64,000 nucleotides of DNA from Agrilutibacter niabensis (lineage in GTDB: Bacteria; Pseudomonadota; Gammaproteobacteria; Xanthomonadales; Xanthomonadaceae), in assembly GCF_042657165.1 (NCBI RefSeq), contig NZ_JBHSNJ010000012.1, forward strand, positions 186,001-250,000. Direction: 5' to 3'. The first letter of the stretch is position 1. Every line of letters begins with the position of its first letter. Below the pieces are notes generated by a model, which was not told where the DNA came from, ran no database searches, and was given only the letters and a program-made list of their open reading frames with translations. A program made the position numbers and the translations under genes. Below, one piece after another: positions 1 through 8,563 of this stretch.

Positions 1-506
1 GGCTTGGCGTCACGCTGGAGGTGATTGCCGCCGGCCTCAACGCCGCCGAACCCGTTGCCGGCCGGCTCATCGCCCATCGCCTCGGCAACGGTGCGGTCCT
101 GATCGACGACAGTTACAACGCGAATCCCGGCTCGCTGGTTGCCGCCATCGACACGCTGGCCGAAGTCAGCCGCGGCGGCGAGGGCTGGCTGGTGCTCGGC
201 GACATGCGCGAACTCGGCGCCGACGCCGCGCAGATGCACGCGGAAATGGGGCGCCGCGCGAAGGCGGCGGGGCTCAAGCGCCTGTACACGCTCGGGCCGC
301 TCAGCGCCGAAGCGGCCCAGGCCTTCGGCGAAGGCGCCACGCAGTTCGACAGCCACGACGCACTGACCGCCGCGCTGCGCAGTGAACTGCGCAACGGCGT
401 CCGCGTATTGGTGAAAGGCTCGCGCGGCAGTGCCATGGACACCATCGTGAAGGCGGTGCTCGCCTCCGAAACGTCAGCCGGGGAGGGCGCGACGCATGCT
501 TCTTGA
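1..506 (+). CDS. murF: MurF, UDP-MurNAc-tripeptide--D-Ala-D-Ala ligase (5' truncated)
   Basis: Only the last ~168 codons are present; the frame enters at base 3 and no true start lies in the window. MurF is the cytoplasmic ATP-dependent ligase that adds D-Ala-D-Ala to UDP-MurNAc-tripeptide. The visible part is the end of the central domain plus the C-terminal Mur-ligase domain, with the family motifs DDSYNANPGSL, VLGDMRELG and VLVKGSRGSAMD. The stop overlaps the mraY start by 11 bases, so the two are translationally coupled. The identity is also supported by position at the head of the mraY-ftsW-murG series. Nothing looks broken; truncation is due to the window edge. Confidence 0.95.
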   Translation, partial: LGVTLEVIAAGLNAAEPVAGRLIAHRLGNGAVLIDDSYNANPGSLVAAIDTLAEVSRGGEGWLVLGDMRELGADAAQMHAEMGRRAKAAGLKRLYTLGPLSAEAAQAFGEGATQFDSHDALTAALRSELRNGVRVLVKGSRGSAMDTIVKAVLASETSAGEGATHAS

Positions 507-1581
507 ACTGTTCCGCTGGCTAGAACAGCTGCAAAGCCTCTTCGGGCTGTTCGGCTACCTCACCTTCCGCGGCATCCTCGCGGCGCTGACGGCGCTGTTC
601 CTGTCGCTGTGGTGGGGCCCCGCGGTGATCCGTCGCCTCGCCCAGCTAAAGGGTGGCCAGCCGATCCGCAAGGAGGGCCCGCAGTCGCACTTCTCCAAGG
701 CCGGCACGCCGACGATGGGCGGCGCGCTGATCCTGCTCACCATCCTGGCCTCCGTGCTGCTGTGGGGCGACCTGCGCAACCGCTACGTGTGGCTGGTGAT
801 GGCGGTGATGGTCGCGTTCGGCTGGATCGGCTGGTGGGACGACTGGATCAAGATCGTCAAGCGCGATCCCAACGGCATGAAGTCGCGCACCAAGTACTTC
901 CTGCAGTCGCTGTTCGGCCTCGGCGCCGGCCTGTTCCTGTACTACACCGCCGACGCGCCGGCGGCGACGACCTTCTATATCCCGTTCTTCAAGGCGGTCG
1001 CGCTGCCGCTGGTCAGCATCAGCTTCGTCTTCATCGCCTATCTGTGGATCGTCGGGTTCTCGAACGCGGTGAACCTGACCGACGGCCTCGACGGGCTCGC
1101 CATTATGCCGACCGTGCTCGTGGCCTGTGCGCTGGGCGTATTCGCCTACGCCTCCGGCAACGCGGTGTTCTCCAACTACCTGCAGATTCCGCAGGTGCCG
1201 GGTGCCGGTGAGCTGGTGATCATCTGCGCGGCGATCGCCGGCGCAGGCCTGGGCTTCCTGTGGTTCAACACCTATCCCGCCATGGTGTTCATGGGCGACA
1301 TCGGCGCACTCTCACTGGGCGCGGTGCTCGGTTGCATCGCCGTGATCGTCCGCCAGGAACTCGTGCTGGTGATCATGGGCGGAATCTTCGTCGTCGAGAC
1401 GCTCTCGGTGATGATCCAGGTCGCCTCGTTCAAGCTCACTGGCAAGCGCGTGTTCCGGATGGCGCCGATCCACCACCACTTCGAATTGAAGGGGTGGCCG
1501 GAGCCGCGCGTGATCGTGCGCTTCTGGATCATCTCGGTGATCCTCGTCCTCGTCGGCCTGGCGACATTGAAGGTGCGCTGA
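496..1581 (+). CDS. mraY: MraY, phospho-MurNAc-pentapeptide transferase
   Basis: Integral membrane enzyme that moves phospho-MurNAc-pentapeptide from UDP to undecaprenyl phosphate, giving lipid I. The 361 residues match the family length (about 360). Diagnostic stretches are NLTDGLDGLA near residue 193 (Mg/substrate aspartates), FMGDIGALSLG near 263, and MAPIHHHFELKGWPE near 325 with the conserved HHH. About ten hydrophobic segments are spaced through the protein. The ATG inside the end of murF gives the full family N-terminus. Its TGA shares one base with the ftsW ATG. murD, which follows mraY in E. coli, is not here. Confidence 0.98.
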   Translation: MLLELFRWLEQLQSLFGLFGYLTFRGILAALTALFLSLWWGPAVIRRLAQLKGGQPIRKEGPQSHFSKAGTPTMGGALILLTILASVLLWGDLRNRYVWLVMAVMVAFGWIGWWDDWIKIVKRDPNGMKSRTKYFLQSLFGLGAGLFLYYTADAPAATTFYIPFFKAVALPLVSISFVFIAYLWIVGFSNAVNLTDGLDGLAIMPTVLVACALGVFAYASGNAVFSNYLQIPQVPGAGELVIICAAIAGAGLGFLWFNTYPAMVFMGDIGALSLGAVLGCIAVIVRQELVLVIMGGIFVVETLSVMIQVASFKLTGKRVFRMAPIHHHFELKGWPEPRVIVRFWIISVILVLVGLATLKVR

Positions 1582-2888
1582 TGAACGACTTCTCACGCCA
1601 GGCAACACGACTGGACGAAATCGGAGGCCGCTTCGACCCGTGGCTGCTCGGTATCGTCTGCGTGCTCGCTTGCCTGGGCGTGGTGATGGTCGGTTCGGCC
1701 TCGATCGCGATCGCCGAAGGGCGGGACGCCGGTCCGTTCTACTACCTGGTGCGTCACGTAGTTTTCCTGTGCATCGGCGCCGGCCTGGCGGTCGCGGCGA
1801 TGCGCACCGAAATGAAGACCATCGAGCAGCACAGCCAGTGGCTGCCGCTGGTGGCGCTGGTGCTGCTGGTGCTGGTGCTGGTGCCAGGCGTCGGCGTGAC
1901 GGCGAAGGGTGCGCGACGCTGGTTGAACCTGGGCGTGTTGACGTTCCAGCCCGTCGAGGCGGTCAAGCTGATGCTGATCGTGTGGCTCTCGAGCTACCTT
2001 GCGCGCTTCCGCGACGAGGTCAGCGCGACCTGGCGCGCGATGATCAAGGTGCTGGTGGTTGCCTGTCTGCTCGTCGGGATCCTGCTGGTCGTGCACAAGG
2101 ATTTCGGTTCGTCCGCACTGATCCTCGCGATCACTGCCGGCATGCTGGTGCTCGGCGGCGCTAACCTGCCGCGCATGCTGCTGCCGGTGCTGTGCGTGCT
2201 GCCGGCATTGGCGCTGATGATCCTGATGGAGCCGTACCGCGTGCAGCGCCTGGTTTCCTACCGCGATCCGTGGGCGGACCCGTTCGGCACCGGCTACCAG
2301 CTCACGAACGCGCTGATGGCGGTTGGGCGCGGCGAATGGTTCGGCGTGGGGCTCGGCGCATCGGTGCAGAAGCTGTCCTACCTGCCCGAAGCGCATACCG
2401 ACTTCATCCTGGCGGTGATCGCCGAGGAACTCGGCTTCGTCGGCGTCTTCGCGATCATCGCGCTGTACGCGGGCCTGGCCGGCCGGGCGTTCTGGATCGG
2501 CCTGAAATGCGTGGAGATGAAGCGCCATTTTGCCGGCTATTGCGCGTTCGGCATCGCGCTGTGGATGTCGCTGCAGAGCTTCGTCTCGATCGGCGTGAAT
2601 CTCGGCCTGCTGCCGACCAAGGGGCTGACGCTTCCGTTGATCTCCTCCGGCGGTTCGAGCGTGCTGCTGACCTGTGCGGCGCTCGGCGTGCTGCTGCGCG
2701 TCTCCTTCGAACTCGATCGCGCCCAGCGCAAGGTTGCGCTGTTGCGCGGCGATGCACAGATGCCCGGGGCGGCGATGCCGGCCACGGCGCAGCCGCTGCC
2801 GTCGGTCACGGCCGAAGCGCGCGGCACCAGCCGCCTGCGCCAGCGTGTCGAGCCCGTGTTCGAGCGTGCCTTGGGGAGGCCGGCATGA
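1581..2888 (+). CDS. ftsW: FtsW, septal peptidoglycan glycosyltransferase (SEDS)
   Basis: SEDS-family polytopic membrane protein that polymerises lipid II at the division septum together with FtsI. The 435 residues carry about ten membrane segments. SEDS landmarks are KGARRWLNLG near residue 110, the loop YLPEAHTDFILAVIAEELGF near 270, and GLTLPLISSGGSS near 350. I chose the ATG at 1581, which overlaps the mraY stop by one base; the frame is open further upstream but that part is antisense-quality sequence inside mraY. The C-terminal tail after residue 375 is polar and variable, as usual. The stop overlaps the murG ATG (ATGA). Confidence 0.96.
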   Translation: MNDFSRQATRLDEIGGRFDPWLLGIVCVLACLGVVMVGSASIAIAEGRDAGPFYYLVRHVVFLCIGAGLAVAAMRTEMKTIEQHSQWLPLVALVLLVLVLVPGVGVTAKGARRWLNLGVLTFQPVEAVKLMLIVWLSSYLARFRDEVSATWRAMIKVLVVACLLVGILLVVHKDFGSSALILAITAGMLVLGGANLPRMLLPVLCVLPALALMILMEPYRVQRLVSYRDPWADPFGTGYQLTNALMAVGRGEWFGVGLGASVQKLSYLPEAHTDFILAVIAEELGFVGVFAIIALYAGLAGRAFWIGLKCVEMKRHFAGYCAFGIALWMSLQSFVSIGVNLGLLPTKGLTLPLISSGGSSVLLTCAALGVLLRVSFELDRAQRKVALLRGDAQMPGAAMPATAQPLPSVTAEARGTSRLRQRVEPVFERALGRPA

Positions 2889-4003
2889 GTGCGCCGATGA
2901 TGGCCGCCACCGATTCCGACCTGCACCCGGTGATGATCCTTGCCGGCGGCACGGGAGGACACATCTTCCCCGGCCTTGCAGTCGCGAAGGCGTTGCGTGC
3001 GCGCGACGTGCCGGTGCTGTGGCTGGGCAGCGAAGGTGGCATGGAAACCCGCCTGGTGCCGCAGCATGGCATCCCCATCGACACCATCGCGGTGCGTGGC
3101 GTGCGCGGCAAGGGCGTGGCGACACTGTTCGCCGCACCGTTCAAGCTGCTCGCCGCGGTGAACGCCGCGCGCCAGACGCTGCGCGAACGCCAGCCGCGGG
3201 CGGTGGTGAGCTTTGGCGGGTTCGCCGCCGGTCCCGGCGGCCTCGCCGCGAAGCTCGCCGGCATTCCACTCATCGTGCACGAACAGAACCGCGCACCGGG
3301 CATGACCAACCGCGTGCTGGCGAAGTTCGCGCGCCGCGTGCTTACCGGCTTCCCGCAGACGTTCGCGAACGAGGAAGTCGTGGGTAATCCGGTGCGTGCC
3401 GAAATTGCCGCCGTGGCGCCGCCGGAACAGCGTTTCGCCGGCCGCGAGGGCGCGCTGCGCCTGCTGGTGCTGGGCGGCAGCCAGGGCGCCCGCGCGCTCA
3501 ATGCGGCGGTTCCGAAAGCGCTGGCGACGCTGCCGCGCCATCTGTGCTTCGAGGTCCGCCACCAGTGCGGTGAAAAGATGCGCGACGCCGCCGTGCGCGC
3601 CTATGCCGACGCCGGCATCGAGGCGTCGGTGGAGCCGTTCATCGCCGACATGGCCGCCGCGTACGCCTGGGCGGACATCGTTATCTGCCGTGCCGGTGCG
3701 CTCACCCTCGCGGAGCTGTGCGCAGTGGGCGTGGGCAGCCTGCTGGTGCCGTTCCCGCAGGCGGTCGACGACCACCAGACCAAGAACGCGCAGTTCCTGG
3801 TCGACCGCAACGCCGCGCAACTGCTGCCGCAGGGCAGCGACGACGCCGAACTCGCGCAGCGCCTGTCCGCGACCCTCGAAATACTGGGCGAGCGGGAGCT
3901 GCTGCTGCCGATGGCCAAGGCGGCGCGCGCGCTGGCCCGGCCGGACGCCGCCGAACACGTCGCTTCGATCGTGCTCGAACAATCCAACAGGGAACATTCT
4001 TGA
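2885..4003 (+). CDS. murG: MurG, lipid II synthase (GlcNAc transferase)
   Basis: Peripheral membrane GT-B glycosyltransferase (family GT28) converting lipid I to lipid II. In 372 residues the protein shows the N-terminal G-loop GGTGGHIFPGLAVA near residue 21, VVSFGGFAAGPGGLAA, HEQNRAPGMTNRVLAK, the second G-loop LVLGGSQGARALN and the UDP-GlcNAc site CRAGALTLAEL. The start at 2885 overlaps the ftsW stop by four bases and leaves a ~17-residue N-terminal extension before the first strand, slightly longer than in E. coli. murC begins 11 bases after the stop. Confidence 0.97.
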   Translation: MSAPMMAATDSDLHPVMILAGGTGGHIFPGLAVAKALRARDVPVLWLGSEGGMETRLVPQHGIPIDTIAVRGVRGKGVATLFAAPFKLLAAVNAARQTLRERQPRAVVSFGGFAAGPGGLAAKLAGIPLIVHEQNRAPGMTNRVLAKFARRVLTGFPQTFANEEVVGNPVRAEIAAVAPPEQRFAGREGALRLLVLGGSQGARALNAAVPKALATLPRHLCFEVRHQCGEKMRDAAVRAYADAGIEASVEPFIADMAAAYAWADIVICRAGALTLAELCAVGVGSLLVPFPQAVDDHQTKNAQFLVDRNAAQLLPQGSDDAELAQRLSATLEILGERELLLPMAKAARALARPDAAEHVASIVLEQSNREHS

Positions 4004-4014
4004 AAGAGCCGCGC

Positions 4015-5481
4015 ATGAACCAGAACCGTCACCGCATGCAGCACACCGGCGACCTCGTCGCCAGCGGTGGCATTGGCGCGCGCGTGCACTTCGTGGGCAT
4101 CGGCGGCGTGGGCATGAGCGGCATTGCCGAAGTCCTGTGCACGCTGGGTTACCAGGTGTCTGGCTCGGACATGGCCGACAACGCAGTGACACGCCGGTTG
4201 TCGTCGCTCGGGATCAATGTCATGCGCGGACACGCCGCCGCCAACGTGCTGGGCGCCGACTGCATCGTCGTGTCATCCGCGATCAGGCGCGACAACCCCG
4301 AGCTGATGGAAGCCCGTTCCCAGCGCATCCCGATCGTGCCGCGCGCCGAGATGCTGGCCGAACTGATGCGCTTCAAGCGTGGCATCGCGGTGGCGGGCAC
4401 GCACGGCAAGACCACGACCACGTCGCTGCTGGCGAGCGTGCTGGGCGAGGGCGGCATCGATCCGACCTTCGTCATCGGCGGCAAGCTGCTGGCTGCGGGC
4501 GCCAATGCGCGCCTCGGCAAGGGCGACTGGCTGGTGGCCGAGGCCGACGAAAGCGATGGCAGCTTCCTGCGCCTGAACCCGCAGATCGCCATTGTCACCA
4601 ATATCGACGCCGACCACCTGGAGAACTACGGCGGCGATTTCGCCAAGGTGCAGGCCGCGTTCGACGAGTTCCTGCACCACCTGCCGTTCTACGGCCTCGC
4701 CGTGCTGTGCATCGATGACCCCGAAGTAGCGGCGCTGGCGGGCAACACCACGCGCCACGTCATGACCTACGGCTTTGCAGCCAATGCCGATGTGCGCGCC
4801 GAGGACGTCGTCCAGCACGGCCCGACGATGCGCTACACGCTGTGCTTGCCGGATGGCTCGCGCACGCCGGTGGAACTTGCCTTGCCGGGTCGCCACAACG
4901 TGCAGAACTCACTCGCCGCTGCCGCCGTGGGCTGGCAGCTCGGGGTGGACAGCGGGTGCATCGCAGGCGCGCTGCAGAAGTTCGCCGGCATCGGCCGCCG
5001 CTTCAACCTGCTCGCGCAGCTCACCACCTCAAAAGGTGCGACGGTGCAGCTGGTGGACGACTACGGTCACCACCCCAAGGAACTCGAAGCCGTGTTCGCC
5101 GCGGCCCGCGGCGGCTGGCCCGACCGGCGCCTGGTCGTCGCGTTCCAGCCGCACCGTTACAGCCGCACGCGCGACCTGTTCGACGAATTCGCCGCCGTTC
5201 TGTCCACGGTGGACACGCTGGTGCTCACCGAGGTCTATCCCGCCGGCGAAGCCCCGATCGCTGGTGCCGATGCGAAATCGCTGGCGCGCGCGATCCGCAC
5301 GCGCGGCCGCGTCGATCCCATCGTGGTCAACGGTGCCGGTGACCTGGCCGCCGTGCTGCCCGACGTGCTCAACGACGGCGACCTGCTGCTGATGATGGGT
5401 GCAGGCGACATCGGACATGCGGCACAGCAGATCGCCGCGACAGGCTTTGCAGGAAGCGGATTCGCAGGAGAAACAAAGTGA
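4015..5481 (+). CDS. murC: MurC, UDP-MurNAc--L-alanine ligase
   Basis: Cytoplasmic Mur ligase adding the first amino acid (L-Ala) to UDP-MurNAc with ATP. The 488 residues show the three Mur-ligase domains: Rossmann GIGGVGMSGIAEVL near residue 27, P-loop GTHGKTTTTSLL near 128, EADESDGSFLRL with NIDADHLENY in the central domain, then DDYGHHPKEL and FQPHRYSRTRDL in the C-terminal domain. The ATG at 4015 gives a ~20-residue leader before the Rossmann domain; an in-frame TTG at 4000 would add five residues. The stop overlaps the ddl GTG start (GTGA). Confidence 0.97.
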   Translation: MNQNRHRMQHTGDLVASGGIGARVHFVGIGGVGMSGIAEVLCTLGYQVSGSDMADNAVTRRLSSLGINVMRGHAAANVLGADCIVVSSAIRRDNPELMEARSQRIPIVPRAEMLAELMRFKRGIAVAGTHGKTTTTSLLASVLGEGGIDPTFVIGGKLLAAGANARLGKGDWLVAEADESDGSFLRLNPQIAIVTNIDADHLENYGGDFAKVQAAFDEFLHHLPFYGLAVLCIDDPEVAALAGNTTRHVMTYGFAANADVRAEDVVQHGPTMRYTLCLPDGSRTPVELALPGRHNVQNSLAAAAVGWQLGVDSGCIAGALQKFAGIGRRFNLLAQLTTSKGATVQLVDDYGHHPKELEAVFAAARGGWPDRRLVVAFQPHRYSRTRDLFDEFAAVLSTVDTLVLTEVYPAGEAPIAGADAKSLARAIRTRGRVDPIVVNGAGDLAAVLPDVLNDGDLLLMMGAGDIGHAAQQIAATGFAGSGFAGETK

Positions 5482-6467
5482 GCATGAATTTTGCCGCCCC
5501 GCGCGTGACCGATCCGGCCGTTTTCGGCCGTGTCGCCGTGCTGATGGGTGGCACCAGTTCCGAGCGTGAGGTTTCGCTCGATTCAGGCCGCAACGTGCTG
5601 GAAGCGTTGCGCGCGCGCGGCGTCGATGCATTCGCCGTCGATGGCATCCCGGCGCTGGTCGAGGCGATCCGGGCCGGCAAGGTCGATCGCGTCTTCAACA
5701 TCCTCCATGGCAACAAGGGCGGTGGCGAGGACGGCGTGCTGCAGGGCCTGCTCGAAGCGCTCGGCGTGCCGTACACCGGGTCCAACGTGCTGGGCTCCGC
5801 GCTGGCGATGGACAAGATCCGCACCAAGCAGGTGTGGCTGTCGCTCGGCCTGCCCACGCCGCGTTACATCAGGTTGGAGAAGGGGGCCGATGTGCATGCC
5901 GCGGCCGGCGAGCTCGGGCTTCCGGTGATCGTGAAGCCATCCTGCGAAGGCTCGAGCGTCGGGGTGTCGCGCGTATTCAACGAAACGGACCTCGAGTCCG
6001 CCGTCGAACTCGCCGCGCGCTACCCGGGTGAACTGCTGATGGAGCAGATGGTGGTCGGCGAGGAACTCACTGTCGGCATCCTCGGCGACGGCGTCACCCA
6101 CCAGGCGTTGCCGTCGATCCGCATCGTGCCCAAGGGCGAGTGGTACGACTACAACGCCAAGTACATCGCCGAGGACACGCAGTACCTGTGCCCCGGTCTG
6201 GAAGGCGACGCCGAGGCGGAAATCCGCCGCATCGCGCTCGCCGCATTCCTCGCCGCGGGTTGCACGGGCTGGGGCCGCGTCGACGTGATGCGTGACCGCA
6301 GCAGCGGCCGGTTCTACCTGCTGGAAGTGAATACCGCGCCGGGCATGACCAGCCACTCGCTGGTGCCGAAGGCCGCACGCCAGGTCGGCGTCGGGTTCGA
6401 AGACCTGTGCTGGCGGATTCTCGAACAGGCCGTTCAACACCCGACCACGGAGGCCGCGCCGAAGTGA
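5478..6467 (+). CDS. ddl: D-alanine--D-alanine ligase
   Basis: ATP-grasp ligase making the D-Ala-D-Ala dipeptide used by MurF. In 329 residues it has VAVLMGGTSSEREVSL near residue 17, HGNKGGGEDGVLQGLL, the YTGS motif, KPSCEGSSVGVSRV and the C-terminal LLEVNTAPGMTSHSLVP. I chose GTG 5478: it overlaps the murC stop and sits seven bases after an AGGAG sequence; ATG at 5484 is the alternative and is less well spaced. The family is usually called DdlB when in the dcw cluster. It ends in a four-base overlap with ftsQ. Confidence 0.96.
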   Translation: MSMNFAAPRVTDPAVFGRVAVLMGGTSSEREVSLDSGRNVLEALRARGVDAFAVDGIPALVEAIRAGKVDRVFNILHGNKGGGEDGVLQGLLEALGVPYTGSNVLGSALAMDKIRTKQVWLSLGLPTPRYIRLEKGADVHAAAGELGLPVIVKPSCEGSSVGVSRVFNETDLESAVELAARYPGELLMEQMVVGEELTVGILGDGVTHQALPSIRIVPKGEWYDYNAKYIAEDTQYLCPGLEGDAEAEIRRIALAAFLAAGCTGWGRVDVMRDRSSGRFYLLEVNTAPGMTSHSLVPKAARQVGVGFEDLCWRILEQAVQHPTTEAAPK

Positions 6468-7207
6468 ACGCGCTGCTGCGCATCGCCGGTTGGGTCCTCG
6501 CGGTCGTGCTGGTCGTGATGCCGGTCGTCGCCGTGCTCAACGGCTGGGTCGGCGCGGGCCACTGGCCGCTGACCCGGCTGCAGGCGACCGGCGAATTCCG
6601 CCGCGTCGATGGCGCGCTGCTGCGCAGCACCCTGATGCCGTATGCGCGTCGTGGCTTCTTCGCGGTCGATCTGGAAGCCGCGCAGGACGCCGTCGCGAAA
6701 CTGCCGTGGGTGGAAACCGCGGAAGTGCGCAAGCGCTGGCCCGATGTGCTGGAAGTCCGCGTCGTGGAGCACAAGCCATTCGCGCGCTGGGGACAGGATC
6801 GCCTGCTTTCCGAGCACGGCCGCCTGTTCCCGTCCAAGGGCATCGCGGTGCCCAACGGTCTGCCGCAATTCTCCGGACCCGAAGCGCGCACCCGCGACGT
6901 GGTCGAGCTCTACAACGAGTCGCGCACGCTGTTCGCCAAGGTCGGCGTCGACGTGCGCGAGGTCGCCCTCGACCCGCGCGGCAGCTGGACGCTGGGTCTC
7001 AGCAATGGCGCGCAGGTGGTGGTCGGCCGCAGCGAAGCCCGTGCGCGCCTCGATCGCTTCGTACGCCTGTTGCCGCAGCTGTTGACCCAGAACACCCAGC
7101 AGCTCGCACGCGCCGATCTTCGATACACCAATGGTTTTGCGCTGACGTGGAAGCCGGCCCCGGCCCAGGTTTCCGTCGATGCGCCGCAAGCTCAGGGAAA
7201 TACATGA
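6464..7207 (+). CDS. ftsQ: FtsQ, divisome assembly protein
   Basis: Single-pass inner membrane divisome protein bridging cytoplasmic and periplasmic division proteins. In 247 residues there is a membrane segment at about 7-28 (AGWVLAVVLVVMPVVAVLNG), then a POTRA domain (WPLTRLQATGEFRRVDGALL) and the FtsQ/DivIB part with WVETAEVRKRWPDVLEVRVV and KPFARWG. GTG 6464 is chosen because it overlaps the ddl stop (GTGA) and puts the membrane helix right after a short cytoplasmic tail; the frame is open 19 codons further upstream but that lies in ddl. The last bases overlap ftsA. Confidence 0.94.
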   Translation: MNALLRIAGWVLAVVLVVMPVVAVLNGWVGAGHWPLTRLQATGEFRRVDGALLRSTLMPYARRGFFAVDLEAAQDAVAKLPWVETAEVRKRWPDVLEVRVVEHKPFARWGQDRLLSEHGRLFPSKGIAVPNGLPQFSGPEARTRDVVELYNESRTLFAKVGVDVREVALDPRGSWTLGLSNGAQVVVGRSEARARLDRFVRLLPQLLTQNTQQLARADLRYTNGFALTWKPAPAQVSVDAPQAQGNT

Positions 7208-8454
7208 ATCGCAAGGGCGACAAATCGCTGATCGTGGGCCTCGACATCGGCACCTCCAAGGTGGTGGCGCTGGTGGGCGAGTACACGCCGAACGACGGCA
7301 GGCCGGGCGCACCCATCGAGGTGATCGGCATCGGCTCGCACGAGTCGCGCGGCCTCAAGCGCGGCGTGGTGGTCGACATCGAGTCCACCGTGCAGTCGAT
7401 CCAGCGCGCGATCGAGGAAGCCGAACTGATGGCCGGGTGCGAGATCCGCTCGGTCTACGCCTCCATCTCCGGAAGCCACATCCAGTGCCGCAACTCGCAG
7501 GGCATTGCGCCGATCCGCGACGGCGAGGTGACCTACGGCGACCTCGACCGGGTGCTGGAAGCGGCCAAGGCCGTCGCCATCCCGGCCGACCAGAAGATCC
7601 TGCACGCGATCCCGCGCGACTACGTGCTCGACGATTCGCAGGAAGGCATCCGCAATCCGGTCGGTATGACCGGCGTGCGCCTGGAGGTGCATGCGCATCT
7701 CGTGGTGTGCGCGCAGTCGGCCGCGGCGAACATCGGCAAGTGCGTGCAGCGCTGCGGCCTGCAGGTCGACGACCTGGTGCTGGGCGTGCTGGCTTCGAGC
7801 ACCGCCGTGCTCACCAGCGACGAGCGCGAGCTTGGCGTGGTCCTGGTCGACATCGGCGCCGGCACCACCGACATCGCCGTGTTCGTGCAGGGCGCGATCG
7901 CGCACAGCGCCAGCCTGCCGATCGCCGGCGACAAGGTCACCGAAGACATCGCACACATGCTGCGCACGCCCACGCCCGAGGCCGAACAGATCAAGGTCCG
8001 TTACGCCTGCGCACTGGCGCAGATGGCGACCGCGGAAGAATCGATCCAGGTGCCCAGCGTCGGCGATCGTCCGCCCCGGCGCATGCCGCGCGCCTCGCTC
8101 GCGCAGGCGGTGCAGGCGCGCTACGAGGAAATCTTCGAAATGATCCAGGCCGAACTGCGCCGTAGCGGCTTCGAGCAGCACGTCCGTGCCGGCATGGTGC
8201 TCACCGGCGGCGCCGCGAAGATGGAAGGCGTGGTCGAGCTGGCCGAAGAAATGCTGCAGATGCCGGTGCGCGTGGGCATCCCGCAGCACGTCACCGGGCT
8301 GGGCGAAGTCGTCGGCAATCCGGTGCACGCCACCGGCGTCGGCCTGCTGCTGATGGGCAGCCAGATCGAGAACCCGCGGCGTCCGACCATTTCGGCGGGG
8401 CGCGCAGGCAGCTTCTTCAATCGCCTCAAGAGCTGGTACCGGGGCGAATTCTGA
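7204..8454 (+). CDS. ftsA: FtsA, actin-like divisome membrane anchor
   Basis: Cytoplasmic actin-fold ATPase that tethers FtsZ filaments to the membrane and recruits later division proteins. The 416 residues include phosphate-1 GLDIGTSKVVALVGEY near residue 13, phosphate-2 VLVDIGAGTTDIAVF near 210, and the adenosine motif GMVLTGGAAKMEGV near 330. The last ~16 residues (GSFFNRLKSWYRGEF) form the amphipathic membrane-targeting helix. The ATG overlaps the ftsQ stop (ATGA). A 109-base space separates it from ftsZ, the first real gap in the operon, so ftsZ probably has an extra promoter there. Confidence 0.97.
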   Translation: MNRKGDKSLIVGLDIGTSKVVALVGEYTPNDGRPGAPIEVIGIGSHESRGLKRGVVVDIESTVQSIQRAIEEAELMAGCEIRSVYASISGSHIQCRNSQGIAPIRDGEVTYGDLDRVLEAAKAVAIPADQKILHAIPRDYVLDDSQEGIRNPVGMTGVRLEVHAHLVVCAQSAAANIGKCVQRCGLQVDDLVLGVLASSTAVLTSDERELGVVLVDIGAGTTDIAVFVQGAIAHSASLPIAGDKVTEDIAHMLRTPTPEAEQIKVRYACALAQMATAEESIQVPSVGDRPPRRMPRASLAQAVQARYEEIFEMIQAELRRSGFEQHVRAGMVLTGGAAKMEGVVELAEEMLQMPVRVGIPQHVTGLGEVVGNPVHATGVGLLLMGSQIENPRRPTISAGRAGSFFNRLKSWYRGEF

Positions 8455-8563
8455 TTTGCACGCCGTTGCGAGGGCGCGGCGGCGTGGTGGCAGGTGGAAA
8501 GGTGAATTGAGTTACTGGCATCCCCGATCAATCACTAGCAGCACATAACAAGAGGACGAGGAC

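Noticed and set aside
1593..3137. Long minus-strand open frame of about 500 codons opposite ftsW/murG
   Set aside because: Shadow of high-GC coding sequence; Arg/His/Gln-rich with no family motif, and the plus strand encodes well-conserved FtsW and MurG.
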